Positions 44,116 through 54,784 of a stretch of DNA of 64,000 bases are shown here, in pieces. The notes under the pieces were generated by a model that made no database searches, was not told the origin of the DNA, and saw nothing but the letters and a program-made list of their open reading frames with translations. The stretch is from Neurospora tetrasperma FGSC 2508. Lineage: Eukaryota; Ascomycota; Sordariomycetes; Sordariales; Sordariaceae. Location of the stretch: positions 4,973,276-5,037,275 of the forward strand of contig NW_009799179.1 of assembly GCF_000213175.1 (NCBI RefSeq), given 5' to 3'. Each line of letters opens with the position of its first letter. Positions within the stretch are counted from its first letter, which is position 1. A program made the translations under genes and the position numbers.

Positions 44116-45887
44116 ATGGCGATGGGATCTATCGGCGATACCCTTTGGGATGTCGTCATCTGCGGCACCGGACTGCAGCAGTCTCTGCTTGCACTGTAAG
44201 CAAACTTTTCTTTCGCTCTTCTTCATCCGGCTTTCATCGTTCTCCTGTCTAACTGACCGACTGACATAGCTGTTCTCCGCCTTGAAGATCCCTCTCGCGA
44301 TCGGGCAAGAACATTTTGCACATAGACCCCAACGACTACTATGGCGGGGCGGAAGCGGCTTTCAGCCTGCAAGAAGCTGAGTCCTGGGTTGACCATCTGG
44401 CCACCGAGGACAAAGGCCTCTTCAGGTCCGCGTCCATCACCAAGCCGGATGTCGTGGGTCTTTCCTTCCCCAGAGCGTACTCGCTGGCACTGGCACCGCA
44501 GTTGATCCACGCCCGCTCGGAGCTGCTATCTCAATTGGTTTCTTCCCGGGCGTACCGGCAGGTGGAATTCCTCGCCGTCGGATCGTTCTACATCTTCAAA
44601 GCACCCATCGACCCCGAACAGCAACCCAGCCTTGTCCGCATCCCTTCTACCCGCGAAGATGTCTTTTCAACCACTGCTATATCGGCCAAGGCGAAGCGCG
44701 GGCTGATGAAGTTTCTACGGTTTGTGCTGGACTACGACAGTCCGGAGCAGAGAGATGCCTGGAAGCCTTTTGCCGATAAACCCTTGGTGGACTTCTTACA
44801 GGAGCACTTCAAGATGGATACCGAGCTCAAGACCTACATCATCACCCTCACGCTCTCGCTGGATGGTCGGATCAATACCAAGGATGGGTTGTTCATCGTC
44901 CATCGCCATCTCACCTCTATCGGTCACTTTGGCCCCGGCTTTGCTGCTCTCTATCCCAAATGGGGCGGTATCTCCGAGATTGCCCAGGTCGCCTGTAGAG
45001 CCGGTGCGGTCGGTGGTGCTGTTTACATGCTTGGCGCTGGTATCAAGTCAATGGATACTGCTACTGACGAGATCGAGCTCGAGCTGACCAGCGGCGACAA
45101 GGTGAAAACCAAGTTGCTCGTGCGTGGAGAAGAAAGCGTTGGTGACGAGCCGAGCATCAGCAGGCTAGTGGCCGTTGTTGATTCTCCGCTCAAGACCTTG
45201 TTTGAGTCTACCGTCGACGGGGCGCCGACTCCCTGCGTTGCGGTCGTCGCTCTGCCTCCGGGCTCACTAACAACACCTGGCGAAGCAGACACTGACCCAG
45301 TCTATGTTTTCGCTCACTCGAGCGGCACTGGCGAATGTCCCAATGGTCAGAGTAAGTTTTATTTATTTCTTTACTCCCTTCATTTTACACATTTCGAGTA
45401 CTATGATGATCCACATTTTGAATACTTATCTACATTGTCCAAGCCTCGGCGTTGACGATAAATACCTCTGACATTCTGATCGTACTCTCATCCGTTCACC
45501 CTTTTTGCATCATTCATAACTTGCTACGCACAAATGGCTGACTGGAAACCAACAGGTGTCCTATACTTGTCCACAATGGCGACTCCCAACTCCAAGGAGA
45601 TCTTGAGTCGCTCTCTTGAATCCTTGCTTTTGGCTGTGGACTGTGATCGAGTCCCCCAGTGCTTGTATCAGTTATACTATGAGCAGGCTGCTGGTGTGAA
45701 GCAAAGTCGACTTGATGGGTTGATTCTTGATCTGCCAGGCCCATCTCTTTCCCTCTTGATGGACGACGCATCGCTGAATCATGTCCGTGAGGCGTGGAAG
45801 AAGGTCGTTGGCGATGCAGTTGATGATGCAGAGTACATGGTCTTCACAGATCGTGAACCCGTGGATGATGATGATGATTATGAATGA
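44116..45887 (+). CDS. mrs6: Rab escort protein MRS6 (REP)
   Basis: The Rab escort protein presents newly made Rab GTPases to geranylgeranyl transferase II and delivers them to membranes. Exons 44116-44195, 44288-45351 and 45556-45887 join across introns of 92 and 204 nt to give 491 residues; a second ATG at 44122 is equally possible. The GDI/REP signature starts at WDVVICGTGLQQSLLAL, then SGKNILHIDPNDYYGG; FLQEHFKMD and TLTLSLDGRINTKDGL belong to domain II, and YPKWGGISEIAQVACRAGAVGGAVYML is the second conserved region. The C-terminal exon has YEQAAGVKQ and ends in a run of Asp plus Tyr-Glu. REP is told from Rab-GDI by the bulky inserts and the EAESWVDHLATED stretch. The first acceptor is a CTTGAAG; the earlier CATAG leads to a stop. 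Confidence 0.92.
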
Positions 45888-46417
45888 TTCTTGGTGACGA
45901 CCATGGTAAGGGCTGGTCTCTTTACTATCTTATGCACCGCCCTCCCCACATTCCGTAACATATTTGAAAAAGATTAATCTCAATTTACTTCTATCATTCA
46001 ATTGCCAATCCATCTCACTGCTACCTATCTTGTAACTGATTTGTTGTGAAATTGCTCAGTTGCAAAATTACAAGCTTGCCTTCTGTCAACGTGAGCCCCA
46101 GCGTGTCCGTTGTCCCCTTCCCATACTTCTCCGAAGATCAGCTCCCTATATCCTCCGCAGAAACTGTGATCCTGTCTTCCGCATGCGCCAGATGGTTCTT
46201 GCCAGAGGCATAATTGCTTAGGAAACCATTTAAGACGTTCTCCCATCTGCCCTTCTCTCAATCAAGATCTCACAGCGCAGGGAAGCACTGCATCCCGTTT
46301 CCCATCTACCCACCCGACAAGCCGAACCGAGAAATAAAAAGAAATAAAAGAACCGCAAGACTGGCACCGATTGCGCCGATAAGTGTGCATTCTTCGCAAA
46401 TCTCCGCATCAGTCACT
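45888..46417. other. Convergent 3' region, MRS6 / REC8
   Basis: This 530-bp interval separates two convergent stop codons. It should contain both polyadenylation regions. No gene, RNA or repeat is visible. Confidence 0.55.
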
Positions 46418-48924
46418 TCACTCGTCACCATCCTCCTCCATCAGAGCCAGCATCTCAGCCTCCGACACCTCAACGCCCACGCGAATTTCGCCAAACGGCT
46501 GGAAGCCCTCCATGTCCTGCTCCACCTTGATCGCGTCTTTGGTCGCGAGGACCAAAACGTTGTAGAAAGCCTGAGTCGCCACCTGTCGGGTTCTGTCTCT
46601 AGGTTCATCCAACAGCTCGTCAAAGGCAACCCACTGTCTGAGAAGTCTGTCGTTTCCGTCTCCGTGGGCATGGGAAGAAGAGGGTGGAGCACCGCCGCCG
46701 CCGAGGGACCGCGTCTCCCCTCTGGCTTTGGCTACCATATTGACGTAAGCCAGGAAGTTATGGCCGTCGCGGTCTAGAGCGTCGCGCATTACTTGAGAGG
46801 TTTCGGCCGCAGCCTGGGTAGCAGTCGTTTCAGCTTCGCCGGAAGGAGTACGGCGCAAGAGGTCACGGCCACCCTGAGGACCGCCAGGCAAATGCGGAAG
46901 CTGCGGTTCATCCTCTCCAGGCGGCATCATGGGGTCGGATGAGAAACCAGGGGCGCCGCCAGAGTGCAAGAAGGGCGCGTAGGAACCTGCGTCGCTGAAG
47001 CGATCGATAGGGGGGAGTTGGGCCAAGTGGATGCCGCGGCTGTGGAGGGGACTGGCGCTCACTTGGCGGCTGGATCCGGGGTGGTGATTGTCGCCTTTCG
47101 CCGATGAGCCTGGGACGAGGGAAGAGGGTCGGTTCCAGGGAGCGTCGGAGGGAATGTCGGGCAGTGCTGAGCCATCTCTTCTTCCAATCTCGGCGTCTTC
47201 TTCCACTCCTCCAGTAGGCAAGCCGCCACGGCCTGCCTCAGTCTGCGGCTCGGCGTTTTGCTGCGCTTGCGCTTGATGCTCTTCTCCGTTCTCATCATTA
47301 AGGCGACGACGTACACGTCTCTCGGCATCTTCCTCCTCTAACTCGAGGGCTTCGAGAGCGGTGCGTCGACGGCTTCGTCTTCCCTCGGCTTCAACCTCCT
47401 CATCGATGTCGATGCCCAAGGCCTCGCTAGCAAAATTGGCGCCGGAAAACAGAGCTGCCAGTGGATGGCTGCGATGGTTTCCGGAGTTAAGACCGCTTTC
47501 AAGGGCGCCTACACGGCCAACTCCACGACCAAATATGAGCTCATATGCGTGTTTCTTGGCAGTAGTTGGGTTCATGGCTGCAGCGCGTACGGAAGCGTTG
47601 TTCGCCCGCTCGACATTGGCAAGATAATCGGTGCTCCACGACTTCAATTCGTGGCGACTGATTTTGGTATCATGGTCAGGTACCAGCACAGTACGGCGGC
47701 GCTGACGACGTTGCACAGGTGTGGCGACTGCCTCAACCACAGGCTCCTCCGCAATGGCTTGCGCTTCTTCGACTTCTTCCATCAATTGGTCTTCCTGAGC
47801 TTGCTCGACTTGGTCGGGGACAAGGCCAGGAACTTCATCGGCATCGGGCGGAGGGGCCGTGCCTCCGCTCATGAGCAAGTCACCTTGGTCGTCAAAGGAT
47901 AATTCCGACCCATTATGACCTTGGCCAAAGGGTGTGGCACGAGTTCGCTCTTCCTCGGGGCGGGGAAGAACAGGCAGCTCAGGCTCGTCGACAGTTGCCA
48001 TCACGTTACCGTCAGCGTCGATCTCGATTCCCCAATCGCCAAAGATCTCGGCGTTGGCCTCGGGCTCGCCAAACTCCATCATATCGTCGTCAGGCTTGTG
48101 TTGAGAAAGAGGCCCCAGGGAGTAGGAAGAATGCTGAGAATACAGCGGATCGGCAGGAGAAGACTGAGGAAGATCAAGGCCAAGAAGAAAGGAGCCGCTT
48201 CCGTCCGGTGTGAGATTGAATCTGTCCAGTGGGGAGAACTGGGACGAAGTCTTGCATGAGGCCTGACTCTGGAATAGGGAAGCCAGGTTTCCATCCTCGT
48301 CTAAGCGGAAGGCTGGGAGCCCCATGTTGATCTCGAAGTTTGGATCATCCGGGAGGATGAGTTGGTTGCGCCTGCGAATGTGAGGTTAGCTTGACACATT
48401 TATCTGGTCACGGGCAAAATGGGGGTACACATACTTTGCTTCTCCGGCTTGCGGATCAAGGGCATTCTCGGTACCTCCCAAGACATTGTAGAAGCATCTC
48501 ATGTGCATATGGATCTTCTCGGCGTCGGTGAGCACATAGGAGCACTGCTGGGAGAAGACCCTAGAAACGCCATATAGCAGACTTCCCTGCAGTCGCAAAG
48601 CAATGGGTGCGCCCGGCTGGAGGATGGTCTCGCAGGCTTTCCTGACATTGACTTCTTGGATTGCCTTGCGCGAGATCTTCCTGTTGCTTGATCTGAGACC
48701 AAAGGTCGAAACCAACCTGGAGCGAGAGTAGAGCTGCGTTAGCTGAGTTGTCTCACCTAGAAGTCACAGAAAGGTTTACTGAGGTTCGTCCAGGTTCACT
48801 TACCACACGGTGGCAACACCATACTGCTGGTTAGTCAAGACTGGTGAAGGAGTCAGTACTGCTTCGTCCTCGTCTCGTAGCCGAATGAGAAGTGAATCTA
48901 CTGACTTTCGTGACTGTAGAACAT
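46418..48924 (-). CDS. rec8: Meiotic cohesin kleisin subunit REC8
   Basis: Rec8 is the kleisin of meiotic cohesin, bridging the Smc heads and keeping sister chromatids together until separase cuts it. Exons 48906-48924 (19 nt), 48804-48840, 48435-48716 and 46418-48371 join in phase (introns 65, 87 and 63 nt) to give 763 residues. The N-terminal domain begins MFYSHEILTNQQYGVATVWLVSTFG, the Rec8/Rad21 hallmark, and continues through RSSNRKISRKAIQEV and ALRLQGSLLYGVSRVF. The middle (about 150-690) is acidic and disordered, with several Arg-rich patches such as RRQRRRTV. The C-terminal winged-helix shows VATQAFYNVLVLATKDAIKVEQ. Meiotic Rec8 rather than mitotic Rad21 is preferred because of FYSHE at the start and YGVATVW. 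The first two introns crowd the first 20 codons. Confidence 0.92.
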
Positions 48925-49810
48925 GGTAGCGAGGAACGGTTGTGTGAGACTGAGAGGTTGTTATTCTCAAGTGTTACTTGATGAAGGAGGCCAGGGCCTC
49001 GAAGGATACGATGCGTGAAGGTTGATGATAAGGTTTGAATAGAGATATGAAGGAAGAACAGAGTATGGAGGAGAACCTTGGTAAGGAAAAAAAAAATGGA
49101 GAGTGAACGCGGGTGAAGAGGGGTAGTGGGTTAAAAGATGCTCGGGGTCGGGTATGAGAGCTTGACGCGTTCTACGTGGACATGATCGAAATGGGATGAA
49201 AAGACACGCAAACAACGACTCGACCAGAATACAATGGGTGGCATGGACGAAACCAATTTGACGGACTGAACTTTACGGTGGGCTGTTCGAATTGGAGAGC
49301 AGGAATTGAAGAGCAGGATTGGTATCATCGAAGTGGTCGAGTTCCTGTTTCCCCCCACAGTTCACGATACCCGGGGGGGAACTTGTATTCAGAAAAGGAA
49401 GGAGCGGCTCGTAAAACAAATTACGCGGACCTTCCATCTTCAAGTCAAATACTCTCAACCCAGCATGGCCTGAGCTTTGGACCAGACATCGTCCATTCAC
49501 TACCAAACAATTCCATTACTTCGCCCTTGGTTGTCGGCCAATCTATCACATCCCCCGTTTGTTACTTTCCTGAAAGCTACGAGACACTCGCCCACGCAAC
49601 AACTTTTCTTCCCAGAACATCTTGTCTGATGAGGGCCGGGAGTTTGTTCGACAACAATTCCTATACCTGACTTTTCTCCAGAAGGCTTTCTGTCACTGTA
49701 GCAAACGAGCCGTTCTCCGCTCAACAGTGACAAGTCCTGCGTGAAATCGTCGTACCCGGGACTATTCTCGCCGATAAAGAGCTATTTCAACTCCTCTTGA
49801 TAACCTCACG
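48925..49810. promoter_or_regulatory. Divergent promoter region, REC8 / zinc-knuckle gene
   Basis: About 890 bp lie between divergent start codons. Short frames occur but none is convincing. No meiosis-specific element could be assigned by eye. Confidence 0.45.
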
Positions 49811-50917
49811 ATGAGCGACCATCAACCCCGCCACGGCCGCCGCGACTCTCCGGTCGACGATCGCGAAGAATATGTTCCGTACGTTAGCTGTGCGTCGACT
49901 TCTGCCGCGTCAAAGCTGCAAGCGCAGTATATCCCAACTCAGTTTCCACCGGGACCTCAGCCTCCACTGGGAGCCGTGAGATATGTCCCTCCCATGCCGA
50001 ACCAGTTTCCTGCGCACAGCGCTTCTGGCTACATCGAGGGCTTGTATTCGACATTTCCAACGCATTACACCAGCTTTCCTCTTGCGGCAAATGCTCCCCA
50101 GCCTTATGATCAATTCGACAGTACGAGTTACAGACCTCCTACTCCCAAGATCGACCAGTTCACCACTGCCGCGACTTTGTTTTCACGGGTTTCCACCCCA
50201 GACTACGAGCGAGAATTCGACAACGAGCCTATCGATACTGTGCCAAGAAGTGTGAACGGTTCTCCGATCCCTCCGCCCGCAAAGGGCTCGGGCACATTTC
50301 ATACCACTCCTGAGGTTCCCAGACCTCCGCCTCCTAGCCCGGAAAACTTTCATATCCCTTTGAAGTCACTCAAATTGAACGACCTACGCTCGTCGGCTTC
50401 GATTGGCTATCCTGCTCCCGGAGATAAGAGTGCCGCGTGCCAACTCTGCGACTGGCACGGCCACACTGCAAAGATCTGTCCGCTGGGCTCCGACAAGAAA
50501 GACAACAAGCAGCCTAGCAATGATGCTGTCTTCACAAACAAGGAACAGAACGAGTATCAGGATCTTGCGCGCAAGGTCAGCCATATTATCCAGAACGTTG
50601 TCCCGGATGGCAATCAACCACCTGCAACCAACGAGACGATGATCCAACATATCTTGAAATGCTTGGCCAGTCATCCAGGAAACCCCGAATATGTCCACAA
50701 GCAGCTGGGCAAGGAGGAACACCAAGGCCAGTGGCTCTGCATCAAGGCCATGTGCGACAATAAGTGGGAGGGTCCAGTGTCCATGGCAACCAGAGAAATC
50801 GACTGCAAGTACTGCAAGAAGAACCTCGCTGGTGATCCGGTCACCCTTTGCTACCAGATCAAGCCCAGAGACGGCCGAGTCGCACTGTATCGGGAGGTGG
50901 GTACCTTGAGAGTTTGA
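49811..50917 (+). CDS. Orphan protein with CCHC zinc knuckle
   Basis: I do not recognise this single-exon gene of 368 residues. The N-terminal 190 residues are Pro/Ser/Tyr-rich and disordered (for example GPQPPLGAVRYVPPMP and PRPPPPSPENF). A single zinc knuckle fits C-X2-C-X4-H-X4-C exactly: Cys210, Cys213, His218 and Cys223 in CQLCDWHGHTAKIC. A helical segment follows (EYQDLARKVSHIIQNVV and MIQHILKCLASHP). The C-terminus has a second candidate metal site, Cys310-X5-Cys316-X15-Cys332-X2-Cys335 (WLCIKAMC ... IDCKYCKK). It is host-like in composition, with no pol or integrase neighbours, so it does not look like a retroelement Gag. RNA or single-strand DNA binding is inference. A short in-frame segment after 49879 could alternatively be spliced, without changing the main domains. 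Confidence 0.76.
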   Translation: MSDHQPRHGRRDSPVDDREEYVPYVSCASTSAASKLQAQYIPTQFPPGPQPPLGAVRYVPPMPNQFPAHSASGYIEGLYSTFPTHYTSFPLAANAPQPYDQFDSTSYRPPTPKIDQFTTAATLFSRVSTPDYEREFDNEPIDTVPRSVNGSPIPPPAKGSGTFHTTPEVPRPPPPSPENFHIPLKSLKLNDLRSSASIGYPAPGDKSAACQLCDWHGHTAKICPLGSDKKDNKQPSNDAVFTNKEQNEYQDLARKVSHIIQNVVPDGNQPPATNETMIQHILKCLASHPGNPEYVHKQLGKEEHQGQWLCIKAMCDNKWEGPVSMATREIDCKYCKKNLAGDPVTLCYQIKPRDGRVALYREVGTLRV

Positions 50918-52053
50918 GAGTTTCGGGCCAGCATACGGGCAAGAATCTGGCTTACATAGGTGTGAGAGCTTGGAGTTTCGCTCAGAATATTGGGGTACTG
51001 GCAGCTGGGGATCTGGCATTTTGGGGTGGCTACTTTCACATTCATAGGAGAAGATGACGTCTGTCAGCTTTTCGAAGAGCAATTTTGTGCTTTGGGCTTC
51101 CGTATACAGCTTTGCACAATACTATACCCCCCCCTCCCCCGAAAAAAAAAAATTGAAAAAAAAGAAAAAAATTAGAGGAAAAAAAAAGGTCACACGGGAT
51201 GTTTCATAACGATCTTGGGTGGTAGATGTCTTGAGGAATGCGCTGTGTTCCCGCAACTCAGTGGTAAACGCATGGGGCGGAGTCAGGGGATAGCTATCGT
51301 CACGGCTGGCCTCAAGGGTTTGCCAATACCTTTGGTGCTCGAAAGGTCTTTGAGATATGACATCCCAGAGGAAGATTAAGCAGATAGCTTCCTGTAATCC
51401 TATTCAAGAAGTCACATTATCTCAAGGTGAAATGTGAATCGACGCCCGAGCCTCGCCTCAGTTCATTTGAGAAAGTAAACAATTGTCGCCAGTGCTGATG
51501 CTGCAAAACATCACCAAGGGTTACAGAGCCAAGAAGTCTAGAAAACGACTTAAACCAAGTCTGACCAATCAGAAGAGGCGATGGGTTGGTCAAAAGTATC
51601 GTGAGCCCCTCCTCCGCTCCAAAATCCCTTGTCTGATGCAACGCGTTGATCATTTTATGGTTTGCTTTTCTCAGTTTCACTTCGCACAGTTTATCTATGG
51701 CTGGCGCATTCATCGATCCTCAACCCAATCAAAGGTTTGCACTCTCTGCCTACCATCGTGAGGTTCACACCCGTTGGCGCTGCTGCCGTGATTTCCTCTT
51801 GCGACTTCCCCGCCCTCGGCACGCAGTGGTAGTAGCTCGTTCTGGTTATACGCAGTACTTGTAGAAAATATCCGGATCTCCACTCCGGCCGCTTTCGCCA
51901 TCGATCGCACGACAAACCGAAGTCATTGCAACTTTATCGTTGTCCCTGTCCTTGTAACTTCATAAATACCAAACTTTCTCTCCTCGTTCTCATTTGCATA
52001 GATTGGGCCAAACTTTTCATATAACATCATCTGGGGAAACCCCACCGCTTATC
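50918..52053. other. Intergenic region, zinc-knuckle gene to ALO1
   Basis: About 1.1 kb include an A-rich patch at 51135-51190 just after the zinc-knuckle gene, probably near its 3' end, and the ALO1 promoter and leader. The ALO1 frame is open back to 51994 without a good start. No gene is supported. Confidence 0.5.
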
Positions 52054-53724
52054 ATGGCGACCGAGAGCAACCCGGCGCTCGCCTCCCTCCCGTCCAACGT
52101 GCGCGAGATCATTGAGCTCGCCAGCCAGCGCGATGGCGGCATTCCTTTCCGGGCAAAGACCGCTCACGTCCACAGAACCTGGGCTGGCACTTTCACGAGC
52201 TTGCCCGAGCTCTATATTCAACCCAAATCTGTCCCAGAAATCCAAAAGGTCGTCCGCTTGGCCCGTCACGCCCGGCGCCGTGTCACTACCACCGGCTGCG
52301 GTCACTCTCCTTCAGACATTACTTGTACCTCGTCCTGGCTCGTCAACCTGGACAACTTCAACAAGGTGATTTCCGTTGATCATTTGACCGGTCTCGTTGT
52401 TGTGCAGGCAGGTATCCGTCTTTACCAGCTCAGTGACGAGCTGGACCGCCGCGGGCTTGCTTTGCCTAGTCTCGGCAGCATCAATGAGCAGAGCATTGCC
52501 GGCGCCATCAGCACGGGCACGCACGGCAGCGGCATCAAGCATGGTCTTGTCGGTGAAAGCATTACTGAGCTCAAGATTACGCTTGCCAATGGCGAGACGT
52601 TGTCGTGCTCCCCAGAGGACAAGCCTGATCTGTTCCGGGCCGCCTTGATCTCCCTCGGTGCCTTGGGTATCATCACCGAGGTCACTTTCAAGGCTGTCCC
52701 AGCTTTCTCACTTGCCTGGAGCCAGGCAATCGACTCGGATAAGCGCATCTTTGAGCAATGGGAGAAGGATCTCTGGAGCCAGGCCGAGTTTGTGCGTATT
52801 TGGTGGTTTCCTTACATGCGCCGCGCCGCTGTTTGGACTGCCAACGTTGTCGACCCGGTCGACTTGAAGACCGGCGCCGTCAAGCACCGTGAGCCGCCAA
52901 CAAGCTACTACGATAGCTGGCTAGGCTACTATGTTTATCATAACCTCCTTGCTCTCTCCAGATGGATCCCGCGCATCACGCCTTGGATTGAGTGGTTCGT
53001 TTTCGGCATGCAGTATGGTTTCAAGAACGGCGAGGTCACGAGGATTGGCGCCGTCCAGCCCAGCCAGAAGGCCTTCCTGCTGAACTGCCTATACAGCCAA
53101 TCCGTCAACGAGTGGGCCATCCCCCTCCACAAGGGACCCGAGGCTCTACAGCGTCTTGGTGCCTGGCTTCAAAACCTGAAGCCTGGCGACCCCGGCTATG
53201 TTGAGCACGGCATCCCCTACAGCGCCGAGGGTCTCTGGGTTCACAGCCCCGTCGAAGTGCGTGCGAGCGACTCGACCGTCTACACCTCGCGGGAGGCCAA
53301 CACGCGCCCCTTCCTTGACCCCACGCAGTCTGACGGCCCCACGCTCTATCTCAACGCCATCATGTATCGCCCCTACCACCGTGAGCCGACGTACAACGCC
53401 ACGGAGCGCTACTATCTCGGCTTCGAGTGGCTCATGCGCGAGCTGGGCGGCAAGCCGCACTGGGCCAAGACCTTCACCGCGACCCAGGCCGACCTGGAAA
53501 GGTGGTACGGCGATGACTTCCAGCGGTGGGGCGCCGTCCGCGAGAGCGTCGACCCCGAGGGCATGTTTGTTGGGCCCTGGCACAGACGCTACCTGTTGGA
53601 GTCCCTCCAAAGGGACAGGTTCCTCCCGCTGGAGGAGATTCAGCAGACGACCAAGAAGGTCCCCGCGAGGCAGGGTGGTGGTATCGAAGTGATTGGCATC
53701 CAGAACCTCGTCGCGCCGAACTAG
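52054..53724 (+). CDS. alo1: D-arabinono-1,4-lactone oxidase
   Basis: This FAD enzyme performs the last step of D-erythroascorbate synthesis in fungal mitochondria, oxidising D-arabinono-1,4-lactone with release of hydrogen peroxide. The gene is a single exon of 556 residues from the ATG at 52054; an upstream in-frame stretch from 51994 lacks a suitable start. The FAD-binding VAO domain covers about 35-200, with WAGTFTSLPELYIQP, TTGCGHSPSDI, GLALPSLGSINEQSIAGAIS and TGTHGSGIKHG. The C-terminal ALO domain has the conserved HWAK in GGKPHWAKTF, and WHRRYLLE near the end. A membrane-proximal aromatic segment (YYVYHNLLALSRWIPRI) is in the middle. It ends with no obvious targeting signal. The gene is convergent with NIM1. 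Confidence 0.95.
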   Translation: MATESNPALASLPSNVREIIELASQRDGGIPFRAKTAHVHRTWAGTFTSLPELYIQPKSVPEIQKVVRLARHARRRVTTTGCGHSPSDITCTSSWLVNLDNFNKVISVDHLTGLVVVQAGIRLYQLSDELDRRGLALPSLGSINEQSIAGAISTGTHGSGIKHGLVGESITELKITLANGETLSCSPEDKPDLFRAALISLGALGIITEVTFKAVPAFSLAWSQAIDSDKRIFEQWEKDLWSQAEFVRIWWFPYMRRAAVWTANVVDPVDLKTGAVKHREPPTSYYDSWLGYYVYHNLLALSRWIPRITPWIEWFVFGMQYGFKNGEVTRIGAVQPSQKAFLLNCLYSQSVNEWAIPLHKGPEALQRLGAWLQNLKPGDPGYVEHGIPYSAEGLWVHSPVEVRASDSTVYTSREANTRPFLDPTQSDGPTLYLNAIMYRPYHREPTYNATERYYLGFEWLMRELGGKPHWAKTFTATQADLERWYGDDFQRWGAVRESVDPEGMFVGPWHRRYLLESLQRDRFLPLEEIQQTTKKVPARQGGGIEVIGIQNLVAPN

Positions 53725-54784
53725 GTGATTGGGAGAATTCTGGGTTCTCCGCTCAACAGGATGAAGAAGGAGGCCGAGAAGGAGGTGACCAAGCTAGGTG
53801 GCAGGACGCTGCAGACTGCTGAAAGATTTAAGGGGATTCGAAGAAAAATAGGTTAGGCGGAGTTTTTGAACAAACCACTTGATGAAGACTTCAGAAAGGC
53901 ATTGGAATTATGGCCAAAGAGTGAGAAAGAGCGTTTCATGGAGTCTTGGGATATGTACCCTAACTTTTCATGATTATTTTGGGATACCAGGCTGGTTCGT
54001 AAGGAAGGGAGGGATGGCAAGAAGCTTTTGAATATCGAAAGGGGAATACGTTGTACTCTACAGATACCACAGAAAAGTACTAAGATTGCGATTTTGAACG
54101 AACGATTGTGGGTTCTTCCATGCTGCAGTGGAAGTAATTTGAACACTAGTAGCTGTTTACGCCTCCTAGTACCTCACACACAGAATGCGTAATTCATGTC
54201 GTGTCATGTTATTCATCATATCCCCAGGCTATTCCTAATGCCACCAACGCCACAGAAACTCCCAAGAAGAATCCGAATGCTCCCGGAACCATAGTCTACT
54301 TCGATTACGTTGCCACTTGATCTCTCTAGAACCATTAGCCAACGCCGTAGCCAAAAGATGACTTTACAGTAATCACCAGGTGAAATGACAAGCTCGCAAG
54401 AGAGAGGGCAAACCGATGCCATTCCGTTACGTGCATGTATACGTGTACATGCCCACACCCAAGCCCGAGCGGAATGTGGTTCTTTGTTCGCTTTTCAACC
54501 CTTCACTCTCTGAATTCACTCTTTCACCTCTGTTACTTTTCCGCCCGTCTGCTCTCCCCTTAGCCCGAACGCCATGCGATGATTGATGCGATGCCTATGC
54601 ATTTGCTGATCCAACTTGAATCTATGCCAGAACTAGAAGCCGAACCAGAAAATGCTTTGATGAACCCCAAGTGAAAAATCGGCAAGGAGAGAGAAGTAGC
54701 CAATGATGGGTGTCGATGATGATGATGGTGATGAAGATGAAGGAAGCGGGCGGGCGGGCGAAGCTGTCCTATCAAACAGTCGGT
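53725..54784. other. Convergent 3' region, ALO1 / NIM1
   Basis: About 1.06 kb between two convergent stop codons. It includes GATGAT and GCGGGCGGGCGG simple repeats at 54710-54765 just past the NIM1 stop. No gene is supported. Confidence 0.5.

Noticed and set aside
43557-44168. 203-codon minus-strand frame near MRS6
   Set aside because: No domain signal, and it overlaps the leader and first exon of MRS6.
49811-50917. Zinc-knuckle protein as a retroelement Gag
   Set aside because: A CCHC knuckle alone invited this reading, but there are no terminal repeats, no pol frames and no repeat copies nearby, and the protein ends with another Cys site.
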